Assembly (NCBI RefSeq): GCF_023715445.1
Contig: NZ_JAMBOD010000003.1
Coordinates: 310,001 to 374,000 of the forward strand
Source: Fictibacillus nanhaiensis
GTDB taxonomy: Bacteria > Bacillota > Bacilli > Bacillales > Fictibacillaceae
Length of the DNA: 64,000 nt
Direction of reading: 5' to 3'
Shown here: positions 19,513-27,362 of the stretch, piece after piece
How the letters are laid out: the number at the start of each line of letters is the position of its first letter
How positions within the stretch are numbered: position 1 is the first letter of the stretch
Notes under the pieces: generated by a model
Database searches by the model: none
What the model was told of the DNA's origin: nothing
Seen by the model: the letters and a program-made list of their open reading frames with translations, nothing else
Made by a program: the position numbers and the translations under genes

Positions 19513-21126
19513 TTATTCATCCGTATTGGAATCCCGCCAGTCAAAAGTAAATAGTAAATTATCTTTTGACAAGTTAATGACTTTACTTTCATTTAGAATA
19601 TCTTGCGTTTCCTTACAATAAATGTTTATAAAATCAATTGCAATAAAAGCTTGTTTTTTTGATTTCATATAAAAAGGAATTAGATTTTCCACCGCTGGTT
19701 TCTCGATATTTTTAAATAGGAAAGAGTCATGAGCTACAAAAGGAAGCCTTGTTAAATGAAATATCGCTAAGTCAAAAATTATTAAATTAGTATAAGCTTT
19801 ACCAGTCCCTGTGTTTTCAAACAAATTATACTGATAATCTTTAAATGATAATTCTAATACAGGAGGTTTTCTTTTATCCTTATGAATTAAGTCATTTATT
19901 TCAGTTAGCTTTAAATTAATGTCATCTTTAATTTTGTTTATAATGTCTTTTTTTAACTCAGCTAATGAAATACTTTTTAATTTTATGTCTTCATTTATTG
20001 ATATTAATTTGTCGTAAAAATCATTTTCAAGTTGAAGTTGCTTTAAGTTTGAAGAAGACTCAATTAAGTTGTCGACAAAAATATTAGGTTCTTTATTTGG
20101 ATTTAATATCTCTTCTACTTTTTTATTAACTTCATTAATCTCATCTTCCAATTCCTCAATTTTACCTTTTAAATCCTTCTTGGCTTGTTGAAGTTCTTTA
20201 GATAGTATTGTACTAATCCCTTGATGAAACTCCTCAATTGAATGTAATTTTTCAACATTTACATTAGGGAAAAACTCAATTAGTTTTTCAAATCCTACGT
20301 CTGTATATTTTGTAATCCTCTTATCTGCTCTACTATACCTTGACTTATAGTAATCCTTTTCTTCCATTAATATATTCTTCTGATCCCTTAATTCAAGTAA
20401 TTCATCAGAAATAATTTCAGAAGCATTAATTATTGGACTAAACATACTTTTACTGTATGTTTCTATTTCTTCTTTCAGTAATTCTATTTCCTTAACGTTT
20501 GATTTGTATTTGGTCTTATTTATTTTGGGTATAAAATTATATTTACTAGCTTTATTAATTGCTTTCTTTGAATCATTTAAATCTTTTAAAACACTATCCT
20601 CATTAGCGATACTGTCATATTTATTAAATAATTTAATTAATCTTGTTACAGTAAGTGAATTTTTCTCTGAATGATGGTTATGTAAAGGTCTTTTTACATC
20701 GTAATTTTGCTTTCCCCAAACTCTAGAGAAGAGACTAACAGCTTGCCTAAAACTTAATTGTTTAGATTCTAAACCATAGTATTGATACAAACGATTATTG
20801 TAATCGGTAAGACTTATCGCTTCTTGTATTTTAAAGTCGTTTGTACACTTATAAACTGTATTGGGATCCTCAGTTCCTCTCTTAAAAAATAGTTTTAAGT
20901 TGTTAAACTCTAGTATGTATAAGAAGGTATGATGTCCTAATTTTGTAACAACATCTTTGTTATGGGTAATGTAAGTATTCCCTCCAAAAATAAAATCAAC
21001 TATCATCAATAGAGTCGATTTTCCAATTGAGTTTGAACCTACCTTATCACCGAGCACTACATTCAAACCTTCGTGAAATTTTATAATTTTTTCTTTAAAT
21101 ATCTCACACCTAATTTCTTTTAACAT
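19513..21126 (-). CDS. DUF2326-type SMC/RecN-like ATPase of an ABC-three-component-like system
   Basis: A 537-aa P-loop ATPase. Walker A GSNSIGKS is at residues 30-37 and followed by an SMC-like MIVDFIFGG. A long charged, coiled-coil-prone middle covers about 170-420. The C-terminal head half has a signature-like GTGKAYTNL and a Walker-B-like LPFVAHDS. This matches the DUF2326 ATPase of predicted ABC-3C conflict systems. It overlaps the upstream middle-component gene by 17 bp. The module is clearly AT-richer than the rest of the element. Confidence 0.78.
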   Translation of the reverse strand: MLKEIRCEIFKEKIIKFHEGLNVVLGDKVGSNSIGKSTLLMIVDFIFGGNTYITHNKDVVTKLGHHTFLYILEFNNLKLFFKRGTEDPNTVYKCTNDFKIQEAISLTDYNNRLYQYYGLESKQLSFRQAVSLFSRVWGKQNYDVKRPLHNHHSEKNSLTVTRLIKLFNKYDSIANEDSVLKDLNDSKKAINKASKYNFIPKINKTKYKSNVKEIELLKEEIETYSKSMFSPIINASEIISDELLELRDQKNILMEEKDYYKSRYSRADKRITKYTDVGFEKLIEFFPNVNVEKLHSIEEFHQGISTILSKELQQAKKDLKGKIEELEDEINEVNKKVEEILNPNKEPNIFVDNLIESSSNLKQLQLENDFYDKLISINEDIKLKSISLAELKKDIINKIKDDINLKLTEINDLIHKDKRKPPVLELSFKDYQYNLFENTGTGKAYTNLIIFDLAIFHLTRLPFVAHDSFLFKNIEKPAVENLIPFYMKSKKQAFIAIDFINIYCKETQDILNESKVINLSKDNLLFTFDWRDSNTDE

Positions 21127-21343
21127 ACTTTACTACTCCCTTTTTAAAATCTACATTTATTGCATCTAATAAAAATAGCGCTTCAAGCGAATAGATAAAT
21201 TCATCTATCTCTTCAAAATCCTCTTGAACTTTTAAATACAGCTCTGTTAGTTTTATATCCTCTTTTTTCAATTCCTTAAGTATTACTGGCATTTTTCCAA
21301 CTATAGACTCATTAAAAGGAATAACCTTATTGGGAACGATCAT
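21110..21343 (-). CDS. ABC-three-component-like middle component
   Basis: A 77-aa protein (begins MIVPNKVIPFNESIVGKMP; FIYSLEALFLLDAINVDF near the end) with the winged-helix-like pattern and size of ABC-3C middle components. Its ATG overlaps the stop of the HNH gene (TAATG), and its end overlaps the ATPase start. Assignment relies heavily on gene order. Confidence 0.68.
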   Translation of the reverse strand: MIVPNKVIPFNESIVGKMPVILKELKKEDIKLTELYLKVQEDFEEIDEFIYSLEALFLLDAINVDFKKGVVKYVKRN

Positions 21344-22101
21344 TAAAATACCTCACAATTTTGGATAAAAAACGAAATAACTATAGCGCATGAAACCGTC
21401 GAACTGTTCTCTGTTTTCTTTGATAACCATTCAGTAAGTTGCTCATAAATATTTTCTTGAGATGTTTCTGTTTTACTTATATTGAGATAGAAAGACTTTA
21501 CTTGAGTAGCGATTCTATCGAAGGATTTAGGGTATTGTTTGTCTAATTGCATAAATTGCTTTTGAATAAAAAAATAGTAATCAGTAATTTCATTCCTTAT
21601 TTTTCTTTTGGTCAGTTTAGACAGTGTTTTATTGGCTTTTGTATTAAGTTTAAGCGCATTCATACTCAACGGGCTTTCATTTGTATCATCAGTCTCATCA
21701 ACTAATGCTAATATTATATGCTTTATTTCTAACTCAATTTGAAAATCTGAATACCCTGCTCTCGCATGAGTTCTGCTTATCAGTAATTTTTTCATTTTTA
21801 CTAACTTTCTATATTCATCAGCCGTTCTTGGGTTATCAAATTTTTTATGACAGTCTCTACAAAGAGCAATAATATTATCTAAGTTATTGACATCCTCATG
21901 AAGCCTTTCCTCATTCATTAATAATTTTTTCTCAGTAGGTGTAGGATGAAGAGGATATATATGCGCTCCCTCAAATATCTTCATTTTTTTGCCGTTTTTT
22001 TCGTACATTAGCGTTTTCGTACATAAAGGACACATGCCCTCTACTTCTGAAAAAAGGAAAATATTTTCGTTTGCACTGAGATTCTTTCTATTAATCTGCA
22101 T
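21343..22101 (-). CDS. HNH endonuclease effector with ABC-three-component C-terminal domain
   Basis: 252 aa in two parts. Residues about 15-105 are an HNH/McrA-type nuclease: CPLC and CRDC zinc knuckles, FEGAHIYPLHP and a following N..H pattern. The C-terminal third (about 180-252) ends CAIVISFFIQNCEVF, the tail pattern of ABC-3C effector C-terminal domains. It is first gene of the three, preceded by GAGGTG. Predicted DNA-cleaving effector controlled by the ATPase and middle component. Confidence 0.72.
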   Translation of the reverse strand: MQINRKNLSANENIFLFSEVEGMCPLCTKTLMYEKNGKKMKIFEGAHIYPLHPTPTEKKLLMNEERLHEDVNNLDNIIALCRDCHKKFDNPRTADEYRKLVKMKKLLISRTHARAGYSDFQIELEIKHIILALVDETDDTNESPLSMNALKLNTKANKTLSKLTKRKIRNEITDYYFFIQKQFMQLDKQYPKSFDRIATQVKSFYLNISKTETSQENIYEQLTEWLSKKTENSSTVSCAIVISFFIQNCEVF

Positions 22102-22258
22102 AACCTAAACACCTCATCGACCTTTTCCCTTATTGTTTATTCCCAAACTATATAATACTACCAAAAAAATAAATATTTGGAAATTCATTATTGATAGTGT
22201 ATCATACGTTAGATTTAATAGGGACAAATAGTTTCTTAAACCTTACGGATTTTCGGTT

Positions 22259-22288
22259 AAAATTAAAAGGAAGCCCCGAAGGACTTCC
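22259..22288 (-). terminator. Terminator of the main minus-strand element operon
   Basis: Stem GGAAGTCC / GGGCTTCC closed by a TTCG tetraloop, then TTTTAATTTT on the minus strand, right after the 22292 gene. It separates the operon from the AT-rich ABC-3C-like module. Confidence 0.85.
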
Positions 22289-22291
22289 GTA

Positions 22292-22597
22292 TTATGCGAA
22301 TACTACTGAGTTAACGAGTGGATCTGCCGTGAACTTATCGCTTAGATGCGTTTGTAGCCCCGCACTCAATACGATTTCAGCCGGCAAGTTAACCGTGATA
22401 TCCTGCGCTAGTCCGTGGCCTGCTATTGTTTGCTTAACTACGTCTCGAATCGCTACCTCGATGAAGTCAACGATGGACATTCCCGTTAAGTCGCTCGCTA
22501 GTTGCATTCCGTTATTATCCGTTGCTAAAAGACTTCTGTACCCGTGTCTGAATTGACTACCTCCGTGCTGTCCCAGTTTAATTGTTACGTTTACCAT
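22292..22597 (-). CDS. Hypothetical element protein, 101 aa
   Basis: Begins MVNVTIKLGQHGGSQFRHGY and ends DPLVNSVVFA. No family recognised. SD GGGGGG precedes ATG. Its leader (CTAGGGGGGAATTTAAC) closely resembles that of the zinc-ribbon gene at 27073, suggesting shared origin or control. Last gene before the operon terminator. Confidence 0.65.
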   Translation of the reverse strand: MVNVTIKLGQHGGSQFRHGYRSLLATDNNGMQLASDLTGMSIVDFIEVAIRDVVKQTIAGHGLAQDITVNLPAEIVLSAGLQTHLSDKFTADPLVNSVVFA

Positions 22598-22625
22598 GTT
22601 AAATTCCCCCCTAGTTTTTTAGTTT

Positions 22626-22658
22626 GGCGGGGCAGGAGTCCCAATTCCGAACCCCGCC
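22626..22658. promoter_or_regulatory. GC-rich hairpin in the leader of the 101-aa gene
   Basis: Perfect 7-bp arms GGCGGGG / CCCCGCC around 19 nt, with no T-run. The 195-bp gap 22598-22792 otherwise holds no convincing gene. Possible translational or processing element. Confidence 0.45.
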
Positions 22659-22792
22659 GTGTGTTTGTCTTGCCGGATTTAGACCGACCCGACGTCCCGT
22701 GACGATGACCGCCACTAATCCTACTCTACGCTTGTTCCTCCGACTAGAAACGGGGACGAGTCGTTTAAAGTCGTGCGAACGGAAGGCTTGCG

Positions 22793-23440
22793 TTAATACT
22801 GCTTTAACTTAACGTTGGACTTACGGGCTGCTTGAACGTCTTTAAACGCCGGATGAACCATCGTTAGTGTCTTGTACTTAAATGTGACACCCGTTAACTT
22901 ATCCATTTTCAGCGATTCTAACGCTTCCTGCTCAGGTGTCATTAGCCCATCGCTAAGTTGACGATAAAGCCCTCGTAACTTCTTCTGAGCCAGTTCGTTG
23001 TCACCGACCTTACGTGATGCCTCCGCTAGTTGCTTTACAACCTCGCTGAACGCCGATTCGTTTTCGAGTGATTCGAGTTTATCCTCATACTCAGCGATTG
23101 CGCTTAGCGTGTCAGCCTCGTTCATTGCGAAAGTTAATTTAGTCGTTAAGTCTTGCGTGATCCCTTCAACGAATTGCTTATCGGTTGGGCTTACTGCGAA
23201 TCTACTACGGGCAGCTACCCTCGACTGGTGTGCGATAGCTTCGTCAATTTTGTCGCTGAACTCCGATTCCAATCCCTTAACGTTAGCCTCTAGTGACTCT
23301 CGTAGTTTACCTATCTCATACTCCGCAACCACCGGGTCGTGGTAGTAAGGATTCTGTGAATTTTCGATTTTTTGCACACCTTTTCGGAATGCCTTTACCT
23401 CTTGCTCGACTTGCTTTGAGTAAGTTTCCTTTAAGTTCAT
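22793..23440 (-). CDS. Coiled-coil element protein, 215 aa
   Basis: Starts MNLKETYSKQVEQEVKAF. Nearly all helical and heptad-like, highly charged, with a C-terminal KLTGVTFKYKTLTMVHPAF segment. Resembles phage scaffold-like or structural coiled coils in composition only; no family recognised. Its ATG overlaps the preceding stop (TGATG). Confidence 0.68.
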   Translation of the reverse strand: MNLKETYSKQVEQEVKAFRKGVQKIENSQNPYYHDPVVAEYEIGKLRESLEANVKGLESEFSDKIDEAIAHQSRVAARSRFAVSPTDKQFVEGITQDLTTKLTFAMNEADTLSAIAEYEDKLESLENESAFSEVVKQLAEASRKVGDNELAQKKLRGLYRQLSDGLMTPEQEALESLKMDKLTGVTFKYKTLTMVHPAFKDVQAARKSNVKLKQY

Positions 23441-23643
23441 CACTCAACATCTCCTTTAAATTCGAATTTTTCTTTCTCAGTCGGGTTAAACACCATCGGC
23501 TCACCGTTTTTGAGGTACATAATAATTGGCTCCTGTGTGTTTGCGTCCACTAGACTTATTTGCCCGGTTTCTAAGTGCTTTACGTATCTGACAACGAATA
23601 CGTCACCAAATTTGTTCTTATCTTCCCATTTACCGGTTTCCAT
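23440..23643 (-). CDS. Hypothetical element protein, 67 aa
   Basis: Begins METGKWEDKNKFGDVFVVRY; predicted beta-rich small protein of unknown function. SD GGAG precedes ATG. Coupled by overlap to the coiled-coil gene. Confidence 0.65.
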   Translation of the reverse strand: METGKWEDKNKFGDVFVVRYVKHLETGQISLVDANTQEPIIMYLKNGEPMVFNPTEKEKFEFKGDVE

Positions 23644-23645
23644 CC

Positions 23646-23942
23646 TTATCGACTCCTTTTTCTCGTCATGCCAACATAGGGCAAGTCAACGTTAGTCAAC
23701 TTCGTATGCACGTACAACCCGTTTGCTTTCGTGAATGCCTCAACGATTTGCTCAGAGGTGTAATGCGCTGCTCGTGGGCTTTCTTGCGTTTGATACTCGG
23801 CTTTAAACAGCACCGAACTATCCTCTCGGGAGTGAACCTTTATCGTTACGTCATGCCCCACGACGTCGATGCGCGTGAGTACCTTGCCTTTCATATCCTC
23901 GTGGCTTTCGTGTACCTCGCCCTTCTTTTCGAACCATTTCAC
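23646..23942 (-). CDS. Hypothetical element protein, 98 aa
   Basis: Reads VKWFEKKGEVHESHEDMKGK and ends DLPYVGMTRKRSR. I prefer GTG 23942, nine bases after GGAGG, over the TTG abutting that SD. No family recognised. It overlaps the 3' end of the upstream 93-aa frame by 92 bp. Confidence 0.6.
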   Translation of the reverse strand: MKWFEKKGEVHESHEDMKGKVLTRIDVVGHDVTIKVHSREDSSVLFKAEYQTQESPRAAHYTSEQIVEAFTKANGLYVHTKLTNVDLPYVGMTRKRSR

Positions 23943-24132
23943 GCTGCTCAACCTCCTCGATTTGCGAATATTTTACTAACGATACAGGCGGATGCTCCCA
24001 GTAGTATCTCGGCAACTGTAGACCGAATATATCTAGCACCCACACCGGATATTTATCTTTGTATCTCGCCCGGTTTCGTTTAACTTCGAATCCACCTCTA
24101 ACGGTTATTTCCTTACGTGTTAATCTCGGCAT
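23851..24132 (-). CDS. Hypothetical element protein, 93 aa
   Basis: Begins MPRLTRKEITVRGGFEVKRN with YPVWVLDIFGLQLPRYYWEH in the middle; basic C-terminus. Overlaps genes at both ends (20 bp and 92 bp), so the last third may be an artefact of the overlap. Weak SD. Confidence 0.5.
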   Translation of the reverse strand: MPRLTRKEITVRGGFEVKRNRARYKDKYPVWVLDIFGLQLPRYYWEHPPVSLVKYSQIEEVEQREMVRKEGRGTRKPRGYERQGTHAHRRRGA

Positions 24133-24334
24133 CTTCGGTCAACTCTCTTTCACGTTTTAATCGTTCAGATTCCGATCTGCTTGCGAATATCCAGTCTAAC
24201 CCCTCGTCGACTAGTGTTTCGTAGTCCTGGTCGTAAAGGTTAAACTCAGTGATATCGCTAGACTTCGTATATTTATCGATATCCTCGTGCTTTTCTCGAG
24301 GTGCCTTCGGTTCAATCCGTACGTTCTTTAGCAA
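24113..24334 (-). CDS. Hypothetical element protein, 73 aa
   Basis: Acidic (DITEFNLYDQDYETLVDEGL). TTG start at 24334 with GGGAGG ten bases upstream, inside the end of the preceding small gene; translational coupling is likely. No family recognised. Confidence 0.6.
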   Translation of the reverse strand: MLKNVRIEPKAPREKHEDIDKYTKSSDITEFNLYDQDYETLVDEGLDWIFASRSESERLKRERELTEDAEINT

Positions 24335-24461
24335 TGCGTCTCAGCCTCCCGACCATTGATTTCGGCAATAAGTCTTGTAGCTTCGTAGTCATCGGCTGTA
24401 CCTTACGGGTCTTGCCCTTACGTCGTCCACGCTTTCGTGGTTTGTTGTTGTTCTCGCTCAT
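24312..24461 (-). CDS. Small basic element protein, 49 aa
   Basis: Frame MSENNNKPRKRGRRKGKTRK then a short amphipathic region with LQDLLPKSMVGRLRRIAK. GAGGAG lies 11 bases before ATG. Highly basic N-terminus suggests nucleic acid binding. Overlaps the next gene by 23 bp. Confidence 0.6.
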   Translation of the reverse strand: MSENNNKPRKRGRRKGKTRKVQPMTTKLQDLLPKSMVGRLRRIAKERTD

Positions 24462-24465
24462 ATTG

Positions 24466-24576
24466 TTAGTCACTCCTCGTTAATTTCGTGTGTATTTGAC
24501 AGATTTTCAGCGTAAAATGCCGACTAGAGCCGTTGTTTTTTAGTTCGAATACCTTTGCTAAGGGTATAGCATTCAT
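24466..24576 (-). CDS. Possible 36-aa peptide
   Basis: Frame from MNAIPLAKVFELKNNGSS to a stop four bases before the next ATG. It fills the only gap in the operon, but it has no clear SD. Confidence 0.3.
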   Translation of the reverse strand: MNAIPLAKVFELKNNGSSRHFTLKICQIHTKLTRSD

Positions 24577-24592
24577 TGGCTTAGAACGGCGT

Positions 24593-24811
24593 TTAAGCTC
24601 GCTTTTCTGTCGTAGTTTCTAGTATTCTTTCGGCTGCTCGCCTTTGTTCAATCGGTATTTTAAACTGAACGCCAATAAGCCGACCATTTCGAAAATAGTC
24701 AGCCGTTATCGCCCAGTCTTTTTTATATCGTTTAATGCGTCGTATAAGATCGCGATTCTCAGTGTATGCGAATAAGTAGCCCGTTTCAGCCCGCCATATC
24801 GAATTAGGCAT
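24593..24811 (-). CDS. Hypothetical element protein, 72 aa
   Basis: Begins MPNSIWRAETGYLFAYTENR; mixed alpha/beta, basic, ending TTEKRA. Start overlaps the HNH gene stop by 8 bp. Unknown function. Confidence 0.65.
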   Translation of the reverse strand: MPNSIWRAETGYLFAYTENRDLIRRIKRYKKDWAITADYFRNGRLIGVQFKIPIEQRRAAERILETTTEKRA

Positions 24812-25367
24812 CCGATGTCACCTGCTCGAAGTAAGCATGAGCATCAACTACTAGCCCTGCGTATATTTCCGTTACATCCGAGCCACTTCGTAATGCCAAT
24901 CGCTCAAGCAAACGTTTACTAGCGTGCGGACTGCACGACTGTAGCATGAATAGTAGTGCCGGTCTATCTCGTTTCGTCGCATTGCAACTAGAGCAGGCGC
25001 ATACTACGTTATCGAACGTGTTATAGCCTCCGCGGGCATGAGGAATTACGTGATCCACCGTTGCCTCAGCGTACTCCAACGGTTTCTGACAGTACCCGCA
25101 CGAGCCTTCGCTCAATATAAAGCTGACCTGATGCGAAGTAAGATCGCACTTAATCGGTTGCCCAATCGCTTTTTCAGCTCTCTTACGTCGGTACTTTGCA
25201 AATGTCTGAGCGTTCTTTGCCTTACCTGTGTAGGTTCTAAGGTACTTCCTCTTAGCCTCTGACTGACAAACCTTACAATCATTCCTAAGACTGTCCTTAT
25301 GTTTGCGGTTTTTACTGAACTCGCTCAACGGCTTCGTAACGTGGCACCTCGCACAAGTCTTCGTCAT
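24804..25367 (-). CDS. HNH endonuclease with N-terminal zinc finger
   Basis: 187 aa. N-terminal treble-clef-like finger (CARCHVTKPLSEFSKNRKHK .. CKVC) followed by an HNH domain: CGYCQKPL, VDHVIPHARGG and CSSCNATK. Typical of phage and mobile-element HNH nucleases, which may nick DNA in packaging, replication or homing. TAATG overlap with the upstream gene. Confidence 0.83.
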   Translation of the reverse strand: MTKTCARCHVTKPLSEFSKNRKHKDSLRNDCKVCQSEAKRKYLRTYTGKAKNAQTFAKYRRKRAEKAIGQPIKCDLTSHQVSFILSEGSCGYCQKPLEYAEATVDHVIPHARGGYNTFDNVVCACSSCNATKRDRPALLFMLQSCSPHASKRLLERLALRSGSDVTEIYAGLVVDAHAYFEQVTSDA

Positions 25368-25516
25368 TAGTAACGACCCCCATTCGCAATTACTCGTTGC
25401 TGTTCGTCTGATTTATCCTTTAGCTCCGATACATCGTCGATTAGTCGGTCGCACTTCTTTTCGATTGAATCTAGTCGTCTTATGATTAATTCGAATAACA
25501 TCTGCTCTCTTCCCAT
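25367..25516 (-). CDS. Small coiled-coil element protein, 49 aa
   Basis: MGREQMLFELIIRRLDSIEK then CDRLIDDVSELKDKSDEQQ: one amphipathic helix. AAGGGG sits nine bases before ATG 25516; its stop overlaps the HNH start (TAATG). A second ATG at 25525 would add three residues. Confidence 0.62.
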   Translation of the reverse strand: MGREQMLFELIIRRLDSIEKKCDRLIDDVSELKDKSDEQQRVIANGGRY

Positions 25517-25533
25517 TCGTCCCATCCCCTTAA

Positions 25534-25677
25534 TTAGTTTTTATTTTTTAATCCAAGTACTTCGTGCAGCTTGCGTTGTGTCGTCCTAACTTCTCGAGAA
25601 ACAAACGTCTCACCGCTTGCTTCTATTTGTGCCAACGCTAGTAAGTAAATCGCCATTGCTAACTTATCCGTGTCCAT
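25534..25677 (-). CDS. Small helical element protein, 47 aa
   Basis: MDTDKLAMAIYLLALAQIEA, then SREVRTTQRKLHEVLGLKNK. Start ATG 25677 behind AAGGGA. Unknown function; sits in the coupled run. Confidence 0.55.
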   Translation of the reverse strand: MDTDKLAMAIYLLALAQIEASGETFVSREVRTTQRKLHEVLGLKNKN

Positions 25678-25815
25678 CCCGTCACATCCCTTCCCGTAAG
25701 TATTTAACGCTAATTACCGGCTCCTATGGGCGGAGTGTCGCGGCAGCGACGATGTCCCGCAGTACGAACGCCAGTTCTGTTTTTGCGCATAAAAAATAGA
25801 CCTCGTCGGGTCCTG

Positions 25816-26073
25816 TTACTGTTGCAGGCGATATAAACCGTGATTATCGGCATATATTTGTTTTTTGTCGCATAGTAACTTTAACCTCGGCTCGCCTGCG
25901 ATTGTAGCGTCGCCCAGCCATTCGACCCGTTGGTCAACCGTGAAGCAATGGATCTTGTGTCGCATGAGTAGCTTGAGCATTTCTCGAGAATCCGTTAAGT
26001 ACACCCGTTTCAAGTGTTCGTGGTCAGGATTGCCGGAGTAATACCACGGTGTATGCTTAATCGTTCTTTTCAT
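25816..26073 (-). CDS. Hypothetical element protein, 85 aa
   Basis: MKRTIKHTPWYYSGNPDHEH to HGLYRLQQ. I start it at ATG 26073 behind GGCGGTG; it overlaps the XRE stop by 17 bp. A 138-bp gap follows that holds only a doubtful 22-codon frame. No family recognised. Confidence 0.6.
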   Translation of the reverse strand: MKRTIKHTPWYYSGNPDHEHLKRVYLTDSREMLKLLMRHKIHCFTVDQRVEWLGDATIAGEPRLKLLCDKKQIYADNHGLYRLQQ

Positions 26074-26293
26074 CGTTTTCACCGCCGTGGAATACCCGCA
26101 TCGTAGCTTTAACGTGTTCAATCTGACGTAGTCCGAATGTATCCTTTATCTTTAACTCTAGGCTTCGACTGACTGGCGCTTTTTCCGTTTCAACCAATGC
26201 AATTAACGCTCGGCTGACGCCTAACTTGTCGGCTGCTTCGTGTTGGCTCAGCGAGTTTAACCTGCGTAACATTTTTACTAGTTTTGCGTTCAT
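26057..26293 (-). CDS. XRE/Cro-type helix-turn-helix regulator
   Basis: 78 aa. HTH at about residues 6-60: LNSLSQHEAADKLGVSRALI with the following ALVETEKAPVSRSLELKIKD. SD GGAGGGGG. Likely the element's repressor or operon regulator. Confidence 0.8.
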   Translation of the reverse strand: MNAKLVKMLRRLNSLSQHEAADKLGVSRALIALVETEKAPVSRSLELKIKDTFGLRQIEHVKATMRVFHGGENDEKND

Positions 26294-26338
26294 TCAGACC
26301 CCCTCCTATTTATACAAATTGTTAAATAACGTCCGAAA

Positions 26339-27073
26339 TTAACGAGAAGTCGTCACACAAGCCGGCGTGCTAACGACCTCATCTACCGAACTCTTGTTCT
26401 CATTATATACGGGACTGCTCTCCCCCTTTGCGGGCGTAAATCCGTAGACTTCTTCACGTTTTCTGCATCTTTTGTAGCCTTTTTCTCGGTTTCTTTCGAA
26501 CGGCTCGACGATGTCCGTTATTGTTTCGGTTTCCATCGCTACCTCTCGAGACTTGTAGTTGCGTTCGTCCGTTTCATCACGGTTCTCTTTATAAACGTGT
26601 TCCGGTAGATACGTACCTGTACGCTCAAAACGCTTCTCAGCTTCCTTCTGACGCTCTTTACAGTTTCGGCAGCAGAACCGTTGGTCTTTACGGCGTGGTT
26701 TAAATGCCTCGATACAGAACACGTACTCGCATTCTTTGTAACTCGTAAACTCTGCACGAGCTTCTTCCGCTGTAATCCGTCCACGTTCAAAACGACTCAG
26801 TACGTTGTCATAAAGATCGGTCACCGTGAATGACGACTTTTCAACGTGCTCATGCTCCAACTTCGCCCAGTTTTCACGAGTGTACGATTTCCACTTGTCA
26901 CGCTCGATGTTTACAGTAACAAACGCCCACACTCCGCCTAGAAGGTCGATTGACTTCTTGTCGAGGTTGATAGTTTTGTCGATAAATTCCTGCGTATCCT
27001 TACGTAAACCCTCCACGTCCGTAACTCCTGCTCGATTGTAAGTCTTTTGAATTTGTCCTAATGTCTTTGCCAT
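26339..27073 (-). CDS. Zinc-ribbon element protein (CxxxF..RRKDQRFC type)
   Basis: 244 aa. A zinc-binding patch at about 115-140 (YVFCIEAFKPRRKDQRFCC, then NCKERQKEA) resembles the FCS-type fingers found in many phage proteins. The N-terminal 110 residues are helical; the C-terminus is charged and low-complexity. Function unknown. Its leader is a near-duplicate of that of the 22597 gene. The promoter region (27074-27290) has a repeated TAAGCGAATATA. Confidence 0.68.
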   Translation of the reverse strand: MAKTLGQIQKTYNRAGVTDVEGLRKDTQEFIDKTINLDKKSIDLLGGVWAFVTVNIERDKWKSYTRENWAKLEHEHVEKSSFTVTDLYDNVLSRFERGRITAEEARAEFTSYKECEYVFCIEAFKPRRKDQRFCCRNCKERQKEAEKRFERTGTYLPEHVYKENRDETDERNYKSREVAMETETITDIVEPFERNREKGYKRCRKREEVYGFTPAKGESSPVYNENKSSVDEVVSTPACVTTSR

Positions 27074-27149
27074 TTTAAATTCCCCCTAGAGTTTTATAGT
27101 GTTTTATCCCACGGCAAATAAGCCCCATAGCGGTGCCACCGGGTTTGCT

Positions 27150-27358
27150 TATGTTTCTTATATATTCGCTTAGGTTTTCATATACTTGTGTTCTTATATT
27201 CGCTTATCTATTTCCATGCTTGCATGGGCGAGCTTGCGAGCGTAATTGTATATTTATATCGTAGTACGTTTATATACGTATATTTATATACTGTTCATTT
27301 TTTGCACATAGTCATGTTCATTTTTTGTACATAGCCTATGTTCATTTTTTGCACATAG
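27150..27358. repeat. Iteron-like repeats and AT-rich stretch: candidate replication/control region
   Basis: Three near-identical 20-bp repeats TGTTCATTTTTTGCACATAG start at 27292, 27315 and 27339 (23-24 bp period). They abut an AT-rich tract (27244-27291). Two further copies of a TAAGCGAATATA motif (minus strand) lie at 27150-27172 and 27187-27206. The whole block lies downstream of the replication-initiator-like gene and upstream of the zinc-ribbon gene. The repeats are seen; origin function is inferred. Confidence 0.6.
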
Positions 27359-27362
27359 CGTA

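Noticed and set aside
22624-22812. Plus-strand 62-codon frame opposite the operon leader
   Set aside because: Shadow frame with no SD; the region holds a hairpin leader instead.
25730-25800. 22-codon minus frame MRKNRTGVRTAGHRRCRDTP
   Set aside because: A GAGG is present but the frame is very short and uncoupled to its neighbours; not enough support.
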